Shown here: positions 44,228 to 55,623 of the stretch, piece by piece | Layout of the letters: the number at the start of each line of letters is the position of its first letter | Numbering within the stretch: position 1 is the stretch's first letter | Source: Panagrolaimus kolymaensis | Lineage: Eukaryota; Nematoda; Chromadorea; Rhabditida; Panagrolaimidae | Reading direction: 5' to 3' | Assembly: GCA_028622995.1 (NCBI GenBank) | Contig: JAJQJQ010000028.1 | Location: 1,798,001-1,862,000, forward strand | DNA length: 64,000 nt | Program-made: the position numbers and the translations under genes | The notes under the pieces: generated by a model | What the model was told of the DNA's origin: nothing | Databases searched by the model: none | What the model saw: only the letters and a program-made list of their open reading frames with translations

Positions 44228-45605
44228 TTAAACTCCATATTTTTCAAAGAAATCTTTCATTTCTCCATCAAGTAACTTTGCAGCATCTTCAAATCCATGA
44301 AGAGCCTTGAGAACTCCATAATCAAGGTACGCGTCTTTGATTCCCTCATTTGGAATTTGTCTTTCGATGGCTTTTAATAAAAATGTTACGCCGCATGGAA
44401 GCATATAAACTTGAGTTAAAAACATAATTTTATATTCTTTTTTTAACTTTTCAGCTGTGTATGGAACTTTACTAACATCATTTCCATATTCTTTGGTCAA
44501 ACATTCCAAATAGTAATCAACAGCAAATTCTTCTGCTTGTCGACGAACTACTCCATCTGCACACATGACAAGGAATCTCGCTAAATCCGACATTGGAGAA
44601 CCTTCATAAATTGTTTGCCAATCCACAAATGCAGCTATGTCATTTTGAACATCTCCATTTTCATCAATAGCCCACATGAAGTTTCCTCCATGCATATCTC
44701 CATGTACGATGACAGAGTTGAAACCTTTGTCTTTGTAAGATTGTGACATCGCATAATGATAATAATCTTTGCTTTCAAAGAATTTTCCATATTTCTCAAT
44801 AAATGGTCGAAGTTTATCTAAAAAGTTAAGAATATTATTTTTGGAAAATTGAAGAAAAGAAAAAACTAACCTTCTTGTTTAGACACTTTCAAAAATGGTT
44901 CAAGCATGGGAGTTATAAAATCAATGACCTTTGCCATCGCTTCCTGATTTTTTAAATATTTTCCTTGCCAAATTTTAGGGTCAGCAGATAAAATATTTTT
45001 ATGCATGTGAGCCAAATGTCGAATAAAAGATTTAACTTGAGTCAAATTAATGTTATCGAAAAATGATAGAGTTTTTCCACGAAGAGTTAAATCTTCCATA
45101 TGAATGCAACCATCATGTTTTCCAGAAGCCAGCTCTAAAGTTTTATACACTTTTGGAACTGGACCATCAAGAATTGGAGCTAAATGCTTATAAAAATTGC
45201 ATTCAAACTCATGAATATCATTGAAATTTTCAATCATTTCATTTTTCATAAAATCTTCGTCTCCGCCACAATCAGAATTGGCTTTAATAAAAGATTCGAA
45301 ACCAGGAATTTTTAGAATGGTTGTGTAAATGTCCGATGAGTCTTTGGAATCAACAAAAGTTAAAGTGCATCGAAGAATTTGTGAAGCAAATCCTTTTCCA
45401 TCGGAGACATCAATAGCCGTGATCTAAATTAAGAGAATTTAAAAACTAAACATCCTGTAAAAAATTTATGTACCTCCTTGACTGGCTTTTGATTGTGAAG
45501 TTTTTGAAAAAGTTTATCATTTTCACGCAAAGATTCCAATAACCATCCAATTGTTATAGACGATGAATTAATTTTTTGGTTAATATCAACTACATCAGGG
45601 ATCAT
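44228..45605 (-). CDS. CHK-domain (DUF1679/EcKinase-like) small-molecule kinase, copy C
   Basis: Three exons: 45605-45474 (132 bp), 45423-44871 (553 bp) and 44817-44228 (590 bp), for 424 residues. The structure is identical to copy B. The catalytic loop is SVIVHGDMHGGNFMW and the metal motif is AAFVDWQTIYEGSPMSDL. The conserved DGCIHMEDLTLRG and LAHMHKNILSADPKIW blocks are intact. The N-terminal exon has drifted most (INSSSITIGWLLESLREND, then KLHNQKPVKE). A TATATAAATA box lies about 40 bp upstream. Confidence 0.9.
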
Positions 45606-46091
45606 TTTTGAGTTTTTTTCAGTTTCACAAAAGTATAAGTTTTATTTATATATTTTTAAAAAAGTGTCATTTTTGAAAATATAAATGTAGATTGCACAAA
45701 ATTATGTACAATAGTCTCTTATAATAATCGCATTAAAAGGTTGAGTGGAAAAAATGTCAAAAAACCCATTCAATTATTTTTTAACATCATCAATGCTGTC
45801 AGATTATATCACGTCAAAATGTTTAGTGATGGATAATGTAATTAAAAAATAAAAATTTTAATAATGCAAAAACGTGTATTTTTTTTTTTGAATCTACAAT
45901 TTTTCTTATTCTCTTGGCTATTGTAAAAACTTTTGCGACTTACTTTTTTTATTTTCAAAAAGTGTTTAGAAATCCACCAATTTTAAATCATCTTCATGAA
46001 AACTTTTTTTATTAAACAAAAACAAAAATAGCATATTTTGATAAAAAGAAATTCAAAACGCATACTTCCAAAAAGAAAAACGAAAACAAAA
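45606..46091. other. Intergenic between CHK copy C and the Hsp70-like gene
   Basis: AT-rich; promoter of CHK copy C. Nothing else recognised. Confidence 0.4.
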
Positions 46092-47768
46092 TTAATTACG
46101 CATGAAAACAATTTTCTTGCATTGTTCTTCCATTTCGTACTGATCTGCGATAAATCTTTGACTCATAGTCAAATTGTTGATGATTTGGGTGACAATACCA
46201 CCATTTTCAGCTCGCGCAGTCACACTAAGATTTTGAGTTGCATCAATATCAAAAGTTATTTCTATTTTAGGAATACCACAAGGAGCTGGAGAAATTCCTT
46301 TAAATTCCAAAGTAGCAAGATGAATGTTATTTTCAACCATGGCTCCTTCACCTTCGAATATCTATAAAAAATAATATTGTAAAATTTTGGATCAAATAAA
46401 ACAAAAAAACTTACTTTAATTAAAGCACTTGTTTGATTATCTTTGAGCGGGGTAAATGTTTTACTTGCTCGAATTGGAATGGATGTATTACGCTTGATAA
46501 TGCCAACATATGATCCATCATTGATTTCGACTCCAATAGAATGTGGCGCAACATCGAGGAGCATAAAATCGTTAAAATTTAGGGGCGCATTGGCAGAAAT
46601 GCTAGCAGCAAAAAGTGTTGCACCATTAATAACTGCTTCATCTTGATTTAAAATTCGGTTTAAATTTCTTCCATTAAAAAGTTGAGATACTAAGCTTTGA
46701 ATTTTAGGAATATGAGCTGAGCCGCCAACAAGAACGATTTCATGGATTTGATCTTTATCCATTTTTGCATCACCGAGAACTTTTACAATTGGATCCAATA
46801 TATTTCTAAATAAATCAGCACACATTTCTTCAAACCGGGTATTCGTGATATTTGAATAAAAATCGATACAATCATATAGTTTTGGAATACCAATGCTAGC
46901 TTCAGGTGCATGCGCCAATGTACACTTTGCTCGTTCACAAGCATTTCGAAGTAGACGAAGTGCATGTGGACTTGGAGTTAGATCATGTTTGTGTTTTCTT
47001 TTGAATTCAGCAATAAAATGATTCATCATTCGAGTGGTAAAATCTTCGCCACCAAGATGATTATCGCTTGCAACCGATTTAACTTCAAAAATTCCATTTT
47101 CAATAGTTACAATTGTGCAATCAACAAATCCACCACCAATATTTACAACAAGAATATTTTGTTCTTCCATTTCGTTTGCAACTTTAAATCCATAAGCTAT
47201 ACTTGCAGCGGTAGAATCACAAAGGAGGCGAATAACATTTAAACCAGCTACTTTTCCGGCATTTATAATTGCTTGACGTTGGAAATGATCAAATCCAGCT
47301 GGAATAGTTATAACTGCTTCAGTTACTGGATGACCCAAAAAATCCTCAGCGATTTGCTTTAATTTTTTAATGAATTCTGCGATAATTTGTTCAGGCGTAA
47401 ATCTTCTTCCAATTGTTTGGAATTGAACATATCCATTGTGATCCTCAGTAATTCGAAAGGGCCAATATTTTTTGTTTGCTTCATTAAATTTGCGGCCAAT
47501 CAGATGTTTTATATCAAAAATTGTATTTTGGGTATTCATGACAGCTTGATCTTTGGCTTCTTGGCCAACAAGAATGTCTTGGCCGATAATGGAAACAAAT
47601 GATGGAATTGATTGATTACCTAAAAAAATAATACATATTCACAATTTTTAGAAAATCAAATCAAAAAAAAGTACCATGACAATCAGCAATAATTTTAATA
47701 TTTCCATTTTGAAAAACTCCAACTCTTGAATAACTTGTTCCAAGATCAATTGCAATATAATTAGCCAT
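46092..47768 (-). CDS. Divergent Hsp70-family protein with shortened C-terminus
   Basis: Three exons: 47768-47675, 47619-46415 and 46361-46092, for 522 residues against about 640 in canonical Hsp70. The actin-like ATPase domain is recognisable: YIAIDLGTSYSRVGVFQNG (usual GTTYSCVGV), EAVITIPAGFDHFQRQAIIN, VIRLLCDSTAASIAYGF (usual NEPTAAAIAYG), VVNIGGGFVDCTIVTI (usual DLGGGTFDVS) and VLVGGSAHIPKIQ. The substrate-binding sandwich is present (DVAPHSIGVEINDGSYVGII, then ISPAPCGIPKIEITFDIDA). The protein ends 40 residues later at KIVFMRN, so the helical lid and the EEVD tail are missing. Altered ATPase motifs suggest weak or changed ATP cycling. Confidence 0.88.
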
Positions 47769-48397
47769 AATTAAAATTTTATGAAAATCAGTACCAAAAG
47801 ATAAATAAAAAATATAACAAACTAATTTTTTAAAGTTTATCAAGCAAAAAATACAAAAGTTGTAATTAAAATTTTACTAAATAATAGTGACCTGAATAAT
47901 TGTTTTTTTCTTTTTGCAAAATACATTTGCGCCTTTTTTGTGTGAAGATGGGCCTCTGAGACCATACTTTTTTTTTCTCTTTTTTTAATCGATTTTTTTA
48001 CCCAATAAGAAGCACTTTCACTTATTTTATTTCTATTTTTCTAAAAAGGGATTAATGGTTCATGAAAACAAGTCAAATACCCTTAAAAGCATGCTTCAAA
48101 CTTACACATTCTGACTACAATGCTTATGCAAAGCCAGAAAAATTAATGTTCTTAAAGTGGCAGTGGTTCGAAAGACAAACAAACAAACAATAAAAGGTCA
48201 TATTGCAAGGCACTAGTGCACCAGTAAAAAAACAACATATACACAGTGTTTTTATTTGCATCGATTAGACACCAAAATCGAATTTTTTTTCTTGCCTCTT
48301 CGTTAACGAATTTATTTACGCTTTATTTTGCGTTTCTACTTAATATTGTTTTTCTAGGGACGTTTGATAAAATTTGTATCTTGAGAACAAAAGAACC
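47769..48397. other. Divergent intergenic region
   Basis: No exon supported. A T-rich tract ending in TTTTTCTAG just before 48360 could be a splice acceptor for the next gene. Confidence 0.35.
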
Positions 48398-49012
48398 ATG
48401 GTATTCACTAATTCAATATTTATTTGCTGTTCAGCTTTATCCGCTGATAAAGAAACGGTTATCAAAATTAATGATAAAATGGAATTTACTGTTGCTCCAC
48501 AAAAAGTTAATAAGCCCTGTAGTGAAAATAACAAATCTTTGGATTGTTATAATAAACGAGCGGCAAACTGGGTTGAATTTTGTATTAAAAATAAAATTGG
48601 AATTACCACAATCTCTAATGTTAAATTTTATGATAATTTTTCTGGTCTTTTTTCAAATAAAAATAGTGAAAGCTTATCGAGTTTTAAGGCGGATACACAA
48701 GTGTTTATTGGTTGTCCAACAACCATGAATTTTAAATTTTATGTTATGGCTGATGTTGTATCAAATTCTAAAATTGAAGATATTACAATTCTTTACAAGC
48801 TCAATCTATTGCCTCAATTAAAAGATGGAAATTATTTCGATTTTAATATTAAATTAGAAGATTATGAATATTTAAATTTTAAATGCATTTTTAAACACGT
48901 CAATTACGTTATTGGTGAAAACAAGAAAGAGTCAGTTGATGAAATCATGCTTCATATTAAAAATCCATATGAAGAAGTTGAAATAGAAGTAGTCAACGCT
49001 TACAATTTTTAA
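48398..49012 (+). CDS. Secreted protein of unknown family
   Basis: One exon, 204 residues, from MVFTNSIFICCSALSADKET, with a short signal peptide. The mature part has six or so cysteines and a beta-rich look (WVEFCIKNKIGITTISNVKF, DTQVFIGCPTTMNFKFYVMA, YEYLNFKCIFKHVNYVIGEN). No family recognised. The stop TAA at 49010-49012 is followed within 20 bases by a perfect GTAAGT donor. A spliced exon at 49099-49182 reads on in the same frame to a second stop (RTYLRGNFMRGPYPADSLLS). The stop may therefore be a recent nonsense mutation or a readthrough site. The second exon's end lies inside a 190-bp perfect inverted repeat. Confidence 0.55.
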   Translation: MVFTNSIFICCSALSADKETVIKINDKMEFTVAPQKVNKPCSENNKSLDCYNKRAANWVEFCIKNKIGITTISNVKFYDNFSGLFSNKNSESLSSFKADTQVFIGCPTTMNFKFYVMADVVSNSKIEDITILYKLNLLPQLKDGNYFDFNIKLEDYEYLNFKCIFKHVNYVIGENKKESVDEIMLHIKNPYEEVEIEVVNAYNF

Positions 49013-49098
49013 AAATTCGATGATGGTAAGTTTTATTCATGTAAATTTCTTACTACCATTTATAAAAGAGAAAACGATTAATTGTTAATATTTAGGTA

Positions 49099-49182
49099 AA
49101 CGAACATATTTGAGAGGAAACTTTATGAGAGGTCCTTATCCAGCTGATAGTTTGTTAAGTAATGTAGAAAAAACTATTTAAT
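49099..49182 (+). pseudogene. Possible stranded last exon of the gene at 48398
   Basis: After the acceptor TTAATATTTAG the frame that would continue from GATGATG encodes about 27 residues and ends VEKTI-stop. Its composition looks coding, but it lies beyond the in-frame TAA at 49010. Confidence 0.4.
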
Positions 49183-49658
49183 GATTTTACAAATCAAAAA
49201 AAAAATATATTCCTTGACTAAATGATTTTTCCTGAATTTTAGAAGTTTAATAGTAGCACACGATAGATAAAAATAATAAAAATTTTCTAAACCTGCAATT
49301 TAATTTTAAACTCATCATTTCTAGACGTAATTTGGGTCGTAGAAACCGAATTTAATAGCTACAAATACATTTCATTGGTTAATTCTCGAGTTATTAATTT
49401 TTGAAATATGCAAATTTTTGCTTAGTCATAACTTCAGTATAAGTTAGAACTCGTTAGAAAATAATGTCAAATTCGGTTTCTACGACCCAAATTACGTCTA
49501 GAAATGATGAGTTTAAAATTAAATTGCAGGTTTAGAAAATTTTTATTATTTTTATCTATCGTGTGCTACTATTAAACTTCTAAAATTCAGGAAAAATCAT
49601 TTAGTCAAGGAATATATTTTTTTTTTGATTTGTAAAATCATTAAATAGTTTTTTCTAC
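49164..49658. repeat. Perfect 190-bp inverted repeat with 115-bp spacer
   Basis: Arms 49164-49353 and 49469-49658 are exact reverse complements as far as I can read, including a run of ten A/T. The left arm begins in the last codons of the gene above (GTAGAAAAAACTATTTAA). The right arm therefore duplicates the gene's 3' tip in antisense. No target duplication or known transposon terminus was seen. Confidence 0.85.
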
Positions 49659-50179
49659 GTTTTTGGATAGTTTTTGGAATTTTTTCATACATTTACGATA
49701 TACATGTCCATATACCTCATATTGGTGTACCATCTTCGTGTTGGAGGGAGATATACGTATTTCTTAAAAATTTTTTGTTTTTTTCGACACAAATATGTAA
49801 AAATATATGGAGAATTTTATTCCGTTGAGAAAACTCCCCAATTCGGACTTTACGACATACTTCTCCAGTGAAAACCATAATTCATAATCTTTTATAGCGG
49901 TATAATGCTATTTTTATATTAACTTCGATGGTTGTGATCAATTACAATGTTGTTCAGCACATTTTTACGAATCAAATGGTATATAAAACTTAAAAAAATA
50001 AAAAAATCCATAATTATGCTGATTAGATTACTGTATCTCCAGAATGAGTATATCAAATGGCAAAATGGCCTCTATTTTCGTAATTTTCATAGTTAGAAAC
50101 CCCTAGGATCGAAGTTTCAGTCATAAAAAAGCTAAAAAAAAATTTTGCTGTTCCGGCTGAAGCTCGATTTTCAAAAAAA
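49659..50179. other. Intergenic, AT-rich
   Basis: No feature recognised beyond the palindrome. Confidence 0.35.
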
Positions 50180-50386
50180 ATGAGTTATATTAGTGCAAAT
50201 TTTGAAAACAATTACCATATTGTCGAATTTTTCAAGAACAACTTGGGTCCTTCTTCAAAAGTTGTTCTAATGTGGGATGAAGAGTTATTTCAAGTGGCAG
50301 ATTATTTATTATGGCAAGGTTTAAATGAGCTTGAAAAAACTTGGAAACCTTGTCAAGTGAAACCAAATATAGTTATTTTGCCATAA
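50180..50386 (+). CDS. Small unknown protein or gene fragment
   Basis: Open frame of 68 residues (SSKVVLMWDEELFQVADYLL, then WQGLNELEKTWKPCQVKPNI) with coding-like composition and a normal ATG and stop. No signal peptide or recognisable domain. It could be a decayed fragment of a longer gene. Confidence 0.35.
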   Translation: MSYISANFENNYHIVEFFKNNLGPSSKVVLMWDEELFQVADYLLWQGLNELEKTWKPCQVKPNIVILP

Positions 50387-51253
50387 CGGTTAAGCACATA
50401 TATCTGTGAATTTAAAAAAAAGTTTTTCCCATCATTTTTGCTTCACTTTTTGGTTGTTTCTTTTTTTGCATTTCATTGTTTGATTTTATATAAATAGATT
50501 TTTTAAAAAGCGAGTATTTGTTTATTTTTCAAACATTTTTCTTATATACAAAAACACCTACTAAAGAGTTAACCGTCGTTTATATACAGTAATATTATGT
50601 GGAAATAAATTTAATTTATGAAGAAAAAAAATGAAATTAAATTTTTTACTTCCAATTATTATTTTTTTATTACAATATTTTTTTAATATTCTGCTTCACT
50701 AACATTAAATTCAATGAAGGGAAAAGTTTCGTAATTTTATGAGTAATTAGTATGGTTTCTCGAACGTTTACTTATGGTAAGTCAACAAAAATTATAATTT
50801 ACGTCGTTACTTAGAGTCAAATTAATTTGTTTTTAATTTTGAAAGTACAATTAAACAATGCAAAAAAATTTTTAAATTACGCTTGATTTCTTTTGATATA
50901 AATAAGTGAGTAATTTTGTGTTTGACTAATGCCTATTTATCTCAAAATGAATAATATATATTGGTTCAATAAAGAAAAAGTAAAAATTTCTTTATTCCTT
51001 TTTTCTGACAAATTTCAAAAAAAAAACTAATTAAAATAATTATGTTGTAAAAACAGTTCAATTAATTTTGTAGTTTTCGAGGACTAAATCTTATACTAGG
51101 TTTGTAACTGCTTTGCACTTATTTGTGATTCAACAAAATTAATAAGTCTTTTAATTATTTTAAACTACTTTTTGCTAATAAACTACAAAGGTTGATTAAT
51201 TTTAATCCATTCTTAACTTTATTTGAGTTTTTAACAATTTGTCGTCTATTAAA
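50387..51253. other. Intergenic, AT-rich
   Basis: Nothing recognised. Confidence 0.35.
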
Positions 51254-52176
51254 ATGGTTTTCTTCGCGGTAGCTGTTCTTATTCAAATTATTTTACAAAG
51301 TTTTTTCCAAGTTATTATATTGTACAAAAGTACTACCATGTTTCGAATTAAACACCTTCGACAAAAAGCTACACCAGTGTTGTTAATATTTTTTGGATAT
51401 TCGATTATTGTTAGTTCCACTATGCTTATTTACACTTTCTACCTTATGATTTTTTGGCGACCGTATGAAATTATTTATAATGGCGTGACATTATATATAA
51501 TAGGTTTAATTCCATGGATTTTGCTTATATCTAACCCTATTTTTGAATTTGCCCTTTGCATAGAGCGATGCTGTATTATTGCATTTCCACATAAATATTT
51601 TAATTATTGGAAAAAACCCATGTGTTTTATTGTTTTTTTCTTTTCTGTAATAATTATTTTAACGAATTTATGGTTTAATAATTTTATTTGGCTTCCACTT
51701 GATGGCTTAACATCGTGTGAATTTTTTTCTTGTGTGATCACACAAATTTCTCAAAAATACATGACCGCTTATAAAATTGCCATTTCTGTAGCTGAAGGAA
51801 TTGCGGCAGGTGTATTATTTTATTTAATAAAATTTCGAACTATTTCTTTATCAAAAAAAGGTAAAAACAAGAATATCGTTATTTTTTCTATAATTTCCTC
51901 AACCATTGTTTGTGAATTTGGACCAAATATTTTGGATTCTGTTTACAATAATGTAAGTTGATATCCGTAACTTAATATAAAACGGAATATATTTGAATTA
52001 ATTTTCAGCTAACAGAAAAATATTTAATAAATTTAATTGGCCCATATCGAACTACATTAAGTTCATTTAATATTTTGATTAGCGCTATTTTATACACAAA
52101 TGTATTGAATAAATCAAAACAAAAGAATGCAATTGGAAATTTACCTATATTTATTACTGGTAGCACTAAATCCTAG
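51254..52176 (+). CDS. Serpentine chemoreceptor (Sra/Srab/Srb-like)
   Basis: Two exons, 51254-51952 and 52009-52176, for 288 residues, short for a 7TM receptor. Hydrophobic spans are visible. TM3 ends in FEFALCIERCCIIAFPHKYF, with the Glu-Arg-Cys in place of DRY that is typical of the Sra superfamily. A SCEFFSCVITQISQKY loop follows, and TM7 reads RTTLSSFNILISAILYTNVL. The N-terminus begins almost directly in TM1, so a short upstream exon may be missing. It is unrelated to the other receptors in the window. Confidence 0.72.
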
Positions 52177-52593
52177 CTTTATGAAAAATGACTCAACACA
52201 TTTGAATATTCATAGTTACTAACAAAGCTAGAAGGTTGCCTATGGTATGATTTAACGATAGGGAGGATTTATTATTTTTATTTCCCTTTTGCGAGACAAA
52301 CAAAAATTCATTATTATTCTTTTTTTGTAAATGGAACAACTACCAAACATTTTTCTTTTTAATGGTGCAAAAATCATGTTTTATAATTTCTTTTGAATTG
52401 TAAGCTTATTTGTCATTTTTTTATTCTCATTTATTTTTAATTATTTAAAAAATACATATGCAAACAAATAAAAACATAGCCTTAAAAATTTTTGGTTTAA
52501 AAATACAAAAAGCAACTTTATTTATGATAGGATTAACTGCTGGTGAAGGAGAGACATAAGAAAAAGACGAATATGGAAAAACAAACAAAAAAT
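52177..52593. other. Convergent intergenic gap
   Basis: AT-rich; 3' flanks only. Confidence 0.35.
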
Positions 52594-53768
52594 TTATTTT
52601 AAATCATAAATTCTTTTGATATCGTCCAATTCTTCGTTAAGCTTTTTCTTTAATTGAAAATCATTTTCAATTAATTCGAATAATTCATCGGGAATTTTTC
52701 GAGAAAGTGAAGGAATGGCAATAATCAAAAATTCTGCATAATTTTTTGATTTAAATACGCTTGGCCGCAATTTGCTTTGGTTAATTGAAGCTAAGATGAA
52801 GCGAGAAAAGATTACAATCAAAATCTTTTCACATTCAATAATGTATTTTTGTTTTCCAGTCATTTCAGCTTTTCCACCATTAATTAAAGCATATTCTTGT
52901 TCACTGATTTTAATCCATGCAGATAAATTTTGGTCTATAAAAAAATGAATGTGTTAAAAAAAGTTTTGTAGATTTAAAAATTTGTTTGTAGACGACTTAC
53001 AAATGATATGCTTCGTTCCATATTGTAAGATTTCTTTTTGCATCAAATCGAAAGTTTGGAAGCCGAAAGTGAAAGTAAAAACAAAAGGGCTGTTCGCTTG
53101 AATGGAATTTTTCAAAGCTTTTTTAAAAGTTTTACATTCTTTGCGAATGTAAATTCCATCAGAATCATTGTCAAAAAGTTTCATTCCATTTTGTTCAATT
53201 TCACCACCATTTTCGAGGCAATTGGTTGTTGGTTTAAATTCTTTAAATTCATCGACCATATTAGTTTCGATGGAAATTCGCTTGAATAATCGCTTTTTGC
53301 ACATTTTAATAATTCCACGTTTCGTTCGAGTTGTGGTAGTTAACAATGTTTCCAAATAATTTTCAACATATAAAATCATTTCTTTCTTATCATCTTCGGT
53401 ACTGTAAAATAAAATAATTATCAGTAAAAACAATTTTTATATTGTAAACCAAATCAAAAAGCTTACATTTTAAATTTAATTCCAAGCATCAAACAAACTT
53501 CCAAAAAAGTTGTACCTTGAAATTTACTTTGAATGAATGTGGAAATCATATCGGCGCCAGTTTTATCAAAAAAGATTGGCAATTCTACAATTGCTTGTTT
53601 GCAATCAATTTTTCTTGCGATGTAACTTTGGATTACTTCATTTCCCAAAAATTTAACAAAGCCTCGATCATCTCGATATGATTGGTATGGCACAAATCCA
53701 TGCACCATAGTTCGTGAAAGTTGTTGATTATAATAAAACGGAAGCAAAAGCATTTTTGAATCATCCAT
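52594..53768 (-). CDS. Unknown protein with three exons
   Basis: Exons 53768-53467, 53401-53001 and 52934-52594 give 347 residues. All phases agree and no stop interrupts. There is no signal peptide or membrane span. Visible segments include LSRTMVHGFVPYQSYRDDRG, VIQSYIARKIDCKQAIVELP, ENYLETLLTTTTRTKRGIIK, SPFVFTFTFGFQTFDLMQKE and a charged C-terminal helix (DELFELIENDFQLKKKLNEE). I do not recognise a family. Confidence 0.72.
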
Positions 53769-54637
53769 TTTTCAAGTTTTATTTCACGGATGAGAAAATT
53801 GATCTAAAAATTAAATTCAAAACAAATAGACAAAATAAATATTATTGGGGATAAATAAGATAGATATTTAAGAATGGTATTTTTCAACCATAAAAAATTA
53901 CAAAGGCTTAAAACAATCAGGGTAGCATATTTATTCTATTACAGTATCGATAACACATGAAAAAAGGGGCTAACATGAGTGTGTTAAAATGCATAATAAA
54001 TCAATGACAAATTAAAATAAAAAAATTAAATCATTCTTTCATTATAAAAAATACATTTTTGCTTTTTCATTTTCTAACCATTTTCCATGTTCCAATTTCA
54101 ATTGGGCTTTAACGATCTTTTTTTTAATGGCATGTTTATTTCCATCCATTCCTTTGGTAGTTGCGCAAGTTAATGGTGAATGAGAGTTTTCACATTCGGC
54201 GTCAATATTTGTTGAGCCATCTTTAATTTTGTTGTTTTTTTCCACCCCTGTTTCATGTATTTGTTTGAGAAACGCAAATTTTTGTATGGCATCCCTTTTT
54301 CACACGTTGACCTTTTTGCTAACAAAATTTCTGACTGGTAGTACGGTGAAATTCCTGATAAGATCCAGTTCGGCTTTAATGAAAGCTTAAAAAATTAAAA
54401 AAAATTTGGTTCAAAAATTATTAAAAATAAGAATTCAACCGTACCACTTGTCTAAAATTTTGTTAAATTTAGAACAAAGCAAAGTCAACGTGTTCATGAA
54501 AAACTCTTTAACGAAAAATAAGTGACAGTAAGTTTCGGGCTAAAAACTTTATAAAATCCCAAGAAAAAAAAACGCATTTCCTTGAAGGGATGCCAAACAA
54601 AAATTTCCAATTGAAACAGAGGTGGATCGTGACTATT
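53769..54637. other. Intergenic with an unsupported open frame
   Basis: A 67-residue minus-strand frame (54042-54245) has fairly coding-like composition but starts at GTG and has no matching upstream exon. Not called as a gene. Confidence 0.35.
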
Positions 54638-55384
54638 TTATTCTTTACCAAATTTTTCCGAATTGTCTTCTTGGCAACAATATTTTAATGGAGATTCATT
54701 TTTTGATTGTTGAAACATATTTCGCAATGGCGGAGGTGAAAGATTTAATAATGATGAATGTAACATTGATCGTGGTGGAAGTGCTGGTTCACAAGAAAAC
54801 ATGGGTTGACAATTTTCTTGTAAATTATCTTCCGTGTAAAAAGGTTGGTAGTCGTCAATGGAATCATGACAAAGTGGTTCTTCAACTGGCGAGAGAGCGT
54901 CCATATCATTTTCATAAGGCTATAAAAATTATTATAATTATTTATTAATTGCTTGCTTATATTTAAAAGGCTTCTTACCTTATAAGCTTTTTCACAAGAT
55001 TCCATTGTCCAAAATGATAAATCATTAATTTGGCTTTCAACACTTTCTTCACCAGGCATGTTTTTTAGAGAAGGGTAAATTGTAGGAATGGTTGGTGGTG
55101 AAGCGTCTAAATGTTCAAAGTTAATTTATTTTTACCATTTTTGTGAATAAATAAATAACTTACGGTGGGATAAATTCTTAGATGAATTTTTTTTTCCATT
55201 GTATAAAATTGGTTGCTTTTTATTTTCACGGTAGGTAAAATCATTTAGTCTAAAGAAATTTTTATATAAATATTTGTATTTTTGTTAATTAATTTTCTTC
55301 AACTCACTCAGAATCTTCATCACTGCTACTATCCAACAACCAGTTTTGGGCCTTTTGTTCACGCCATTTCTTATATTCTTCCAT
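54638..55384 (-). CDS. Unknown acidic, Pro/Ser-rich protein with four exons
   Basis: Exons 55384-55308, 55249-55164, 55106-54979 and 54919-54638 give 190 residues. The N-terminus is MEEYKKWREQKAQNWLLDSS followed by DEDSE. The middle has ASPPTIPTIYPSLKNMPGEE and INDLSFWTMESCEKAYK. The C-terminal exon is acidic with Pro-rich patches (EPALPPRSMLHSSLLNLSPP). No signal peptide. It looks intrinsically disordered, perhaps a nuclear cofactor, but no family is recognised. Splice phases 2-1-0 are consistent. Confidence 0.68.
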
Positions 55385-55623
55385 TTTTCCCCTTAAATTT
55401 ACATAGATATTTTTAAATAAATTTAAAACATTTAACAAAAAGATATGAAACGAGTATTAATTAAATAACTCATATTCCAAAAAGCGTAATAAGTAATTCC
55501 AAACGAAAAAAGTTTATTTATTTCCACAAATATTTATTTATACAAAAATCTAAAAAAAAATTTCACTCATTTTTTGAGAGAGAAAATTTTTTTTAATAAA
55601 ATTTCCATAATAGCTTTTGCATT

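Noticed and set aside
48246..48728. 160-codon frame overlapping the secreted gene
   Set aside because: Shadow frame; the overlapping frame from 48398 has a signal peptide and coding composition.
54042..54245. 67-codon minus-strand frame with coding-like composition
   Set aside because: Starts at GTG, no in-frame upstream exon or acceptor found; left open as a possible fragment.
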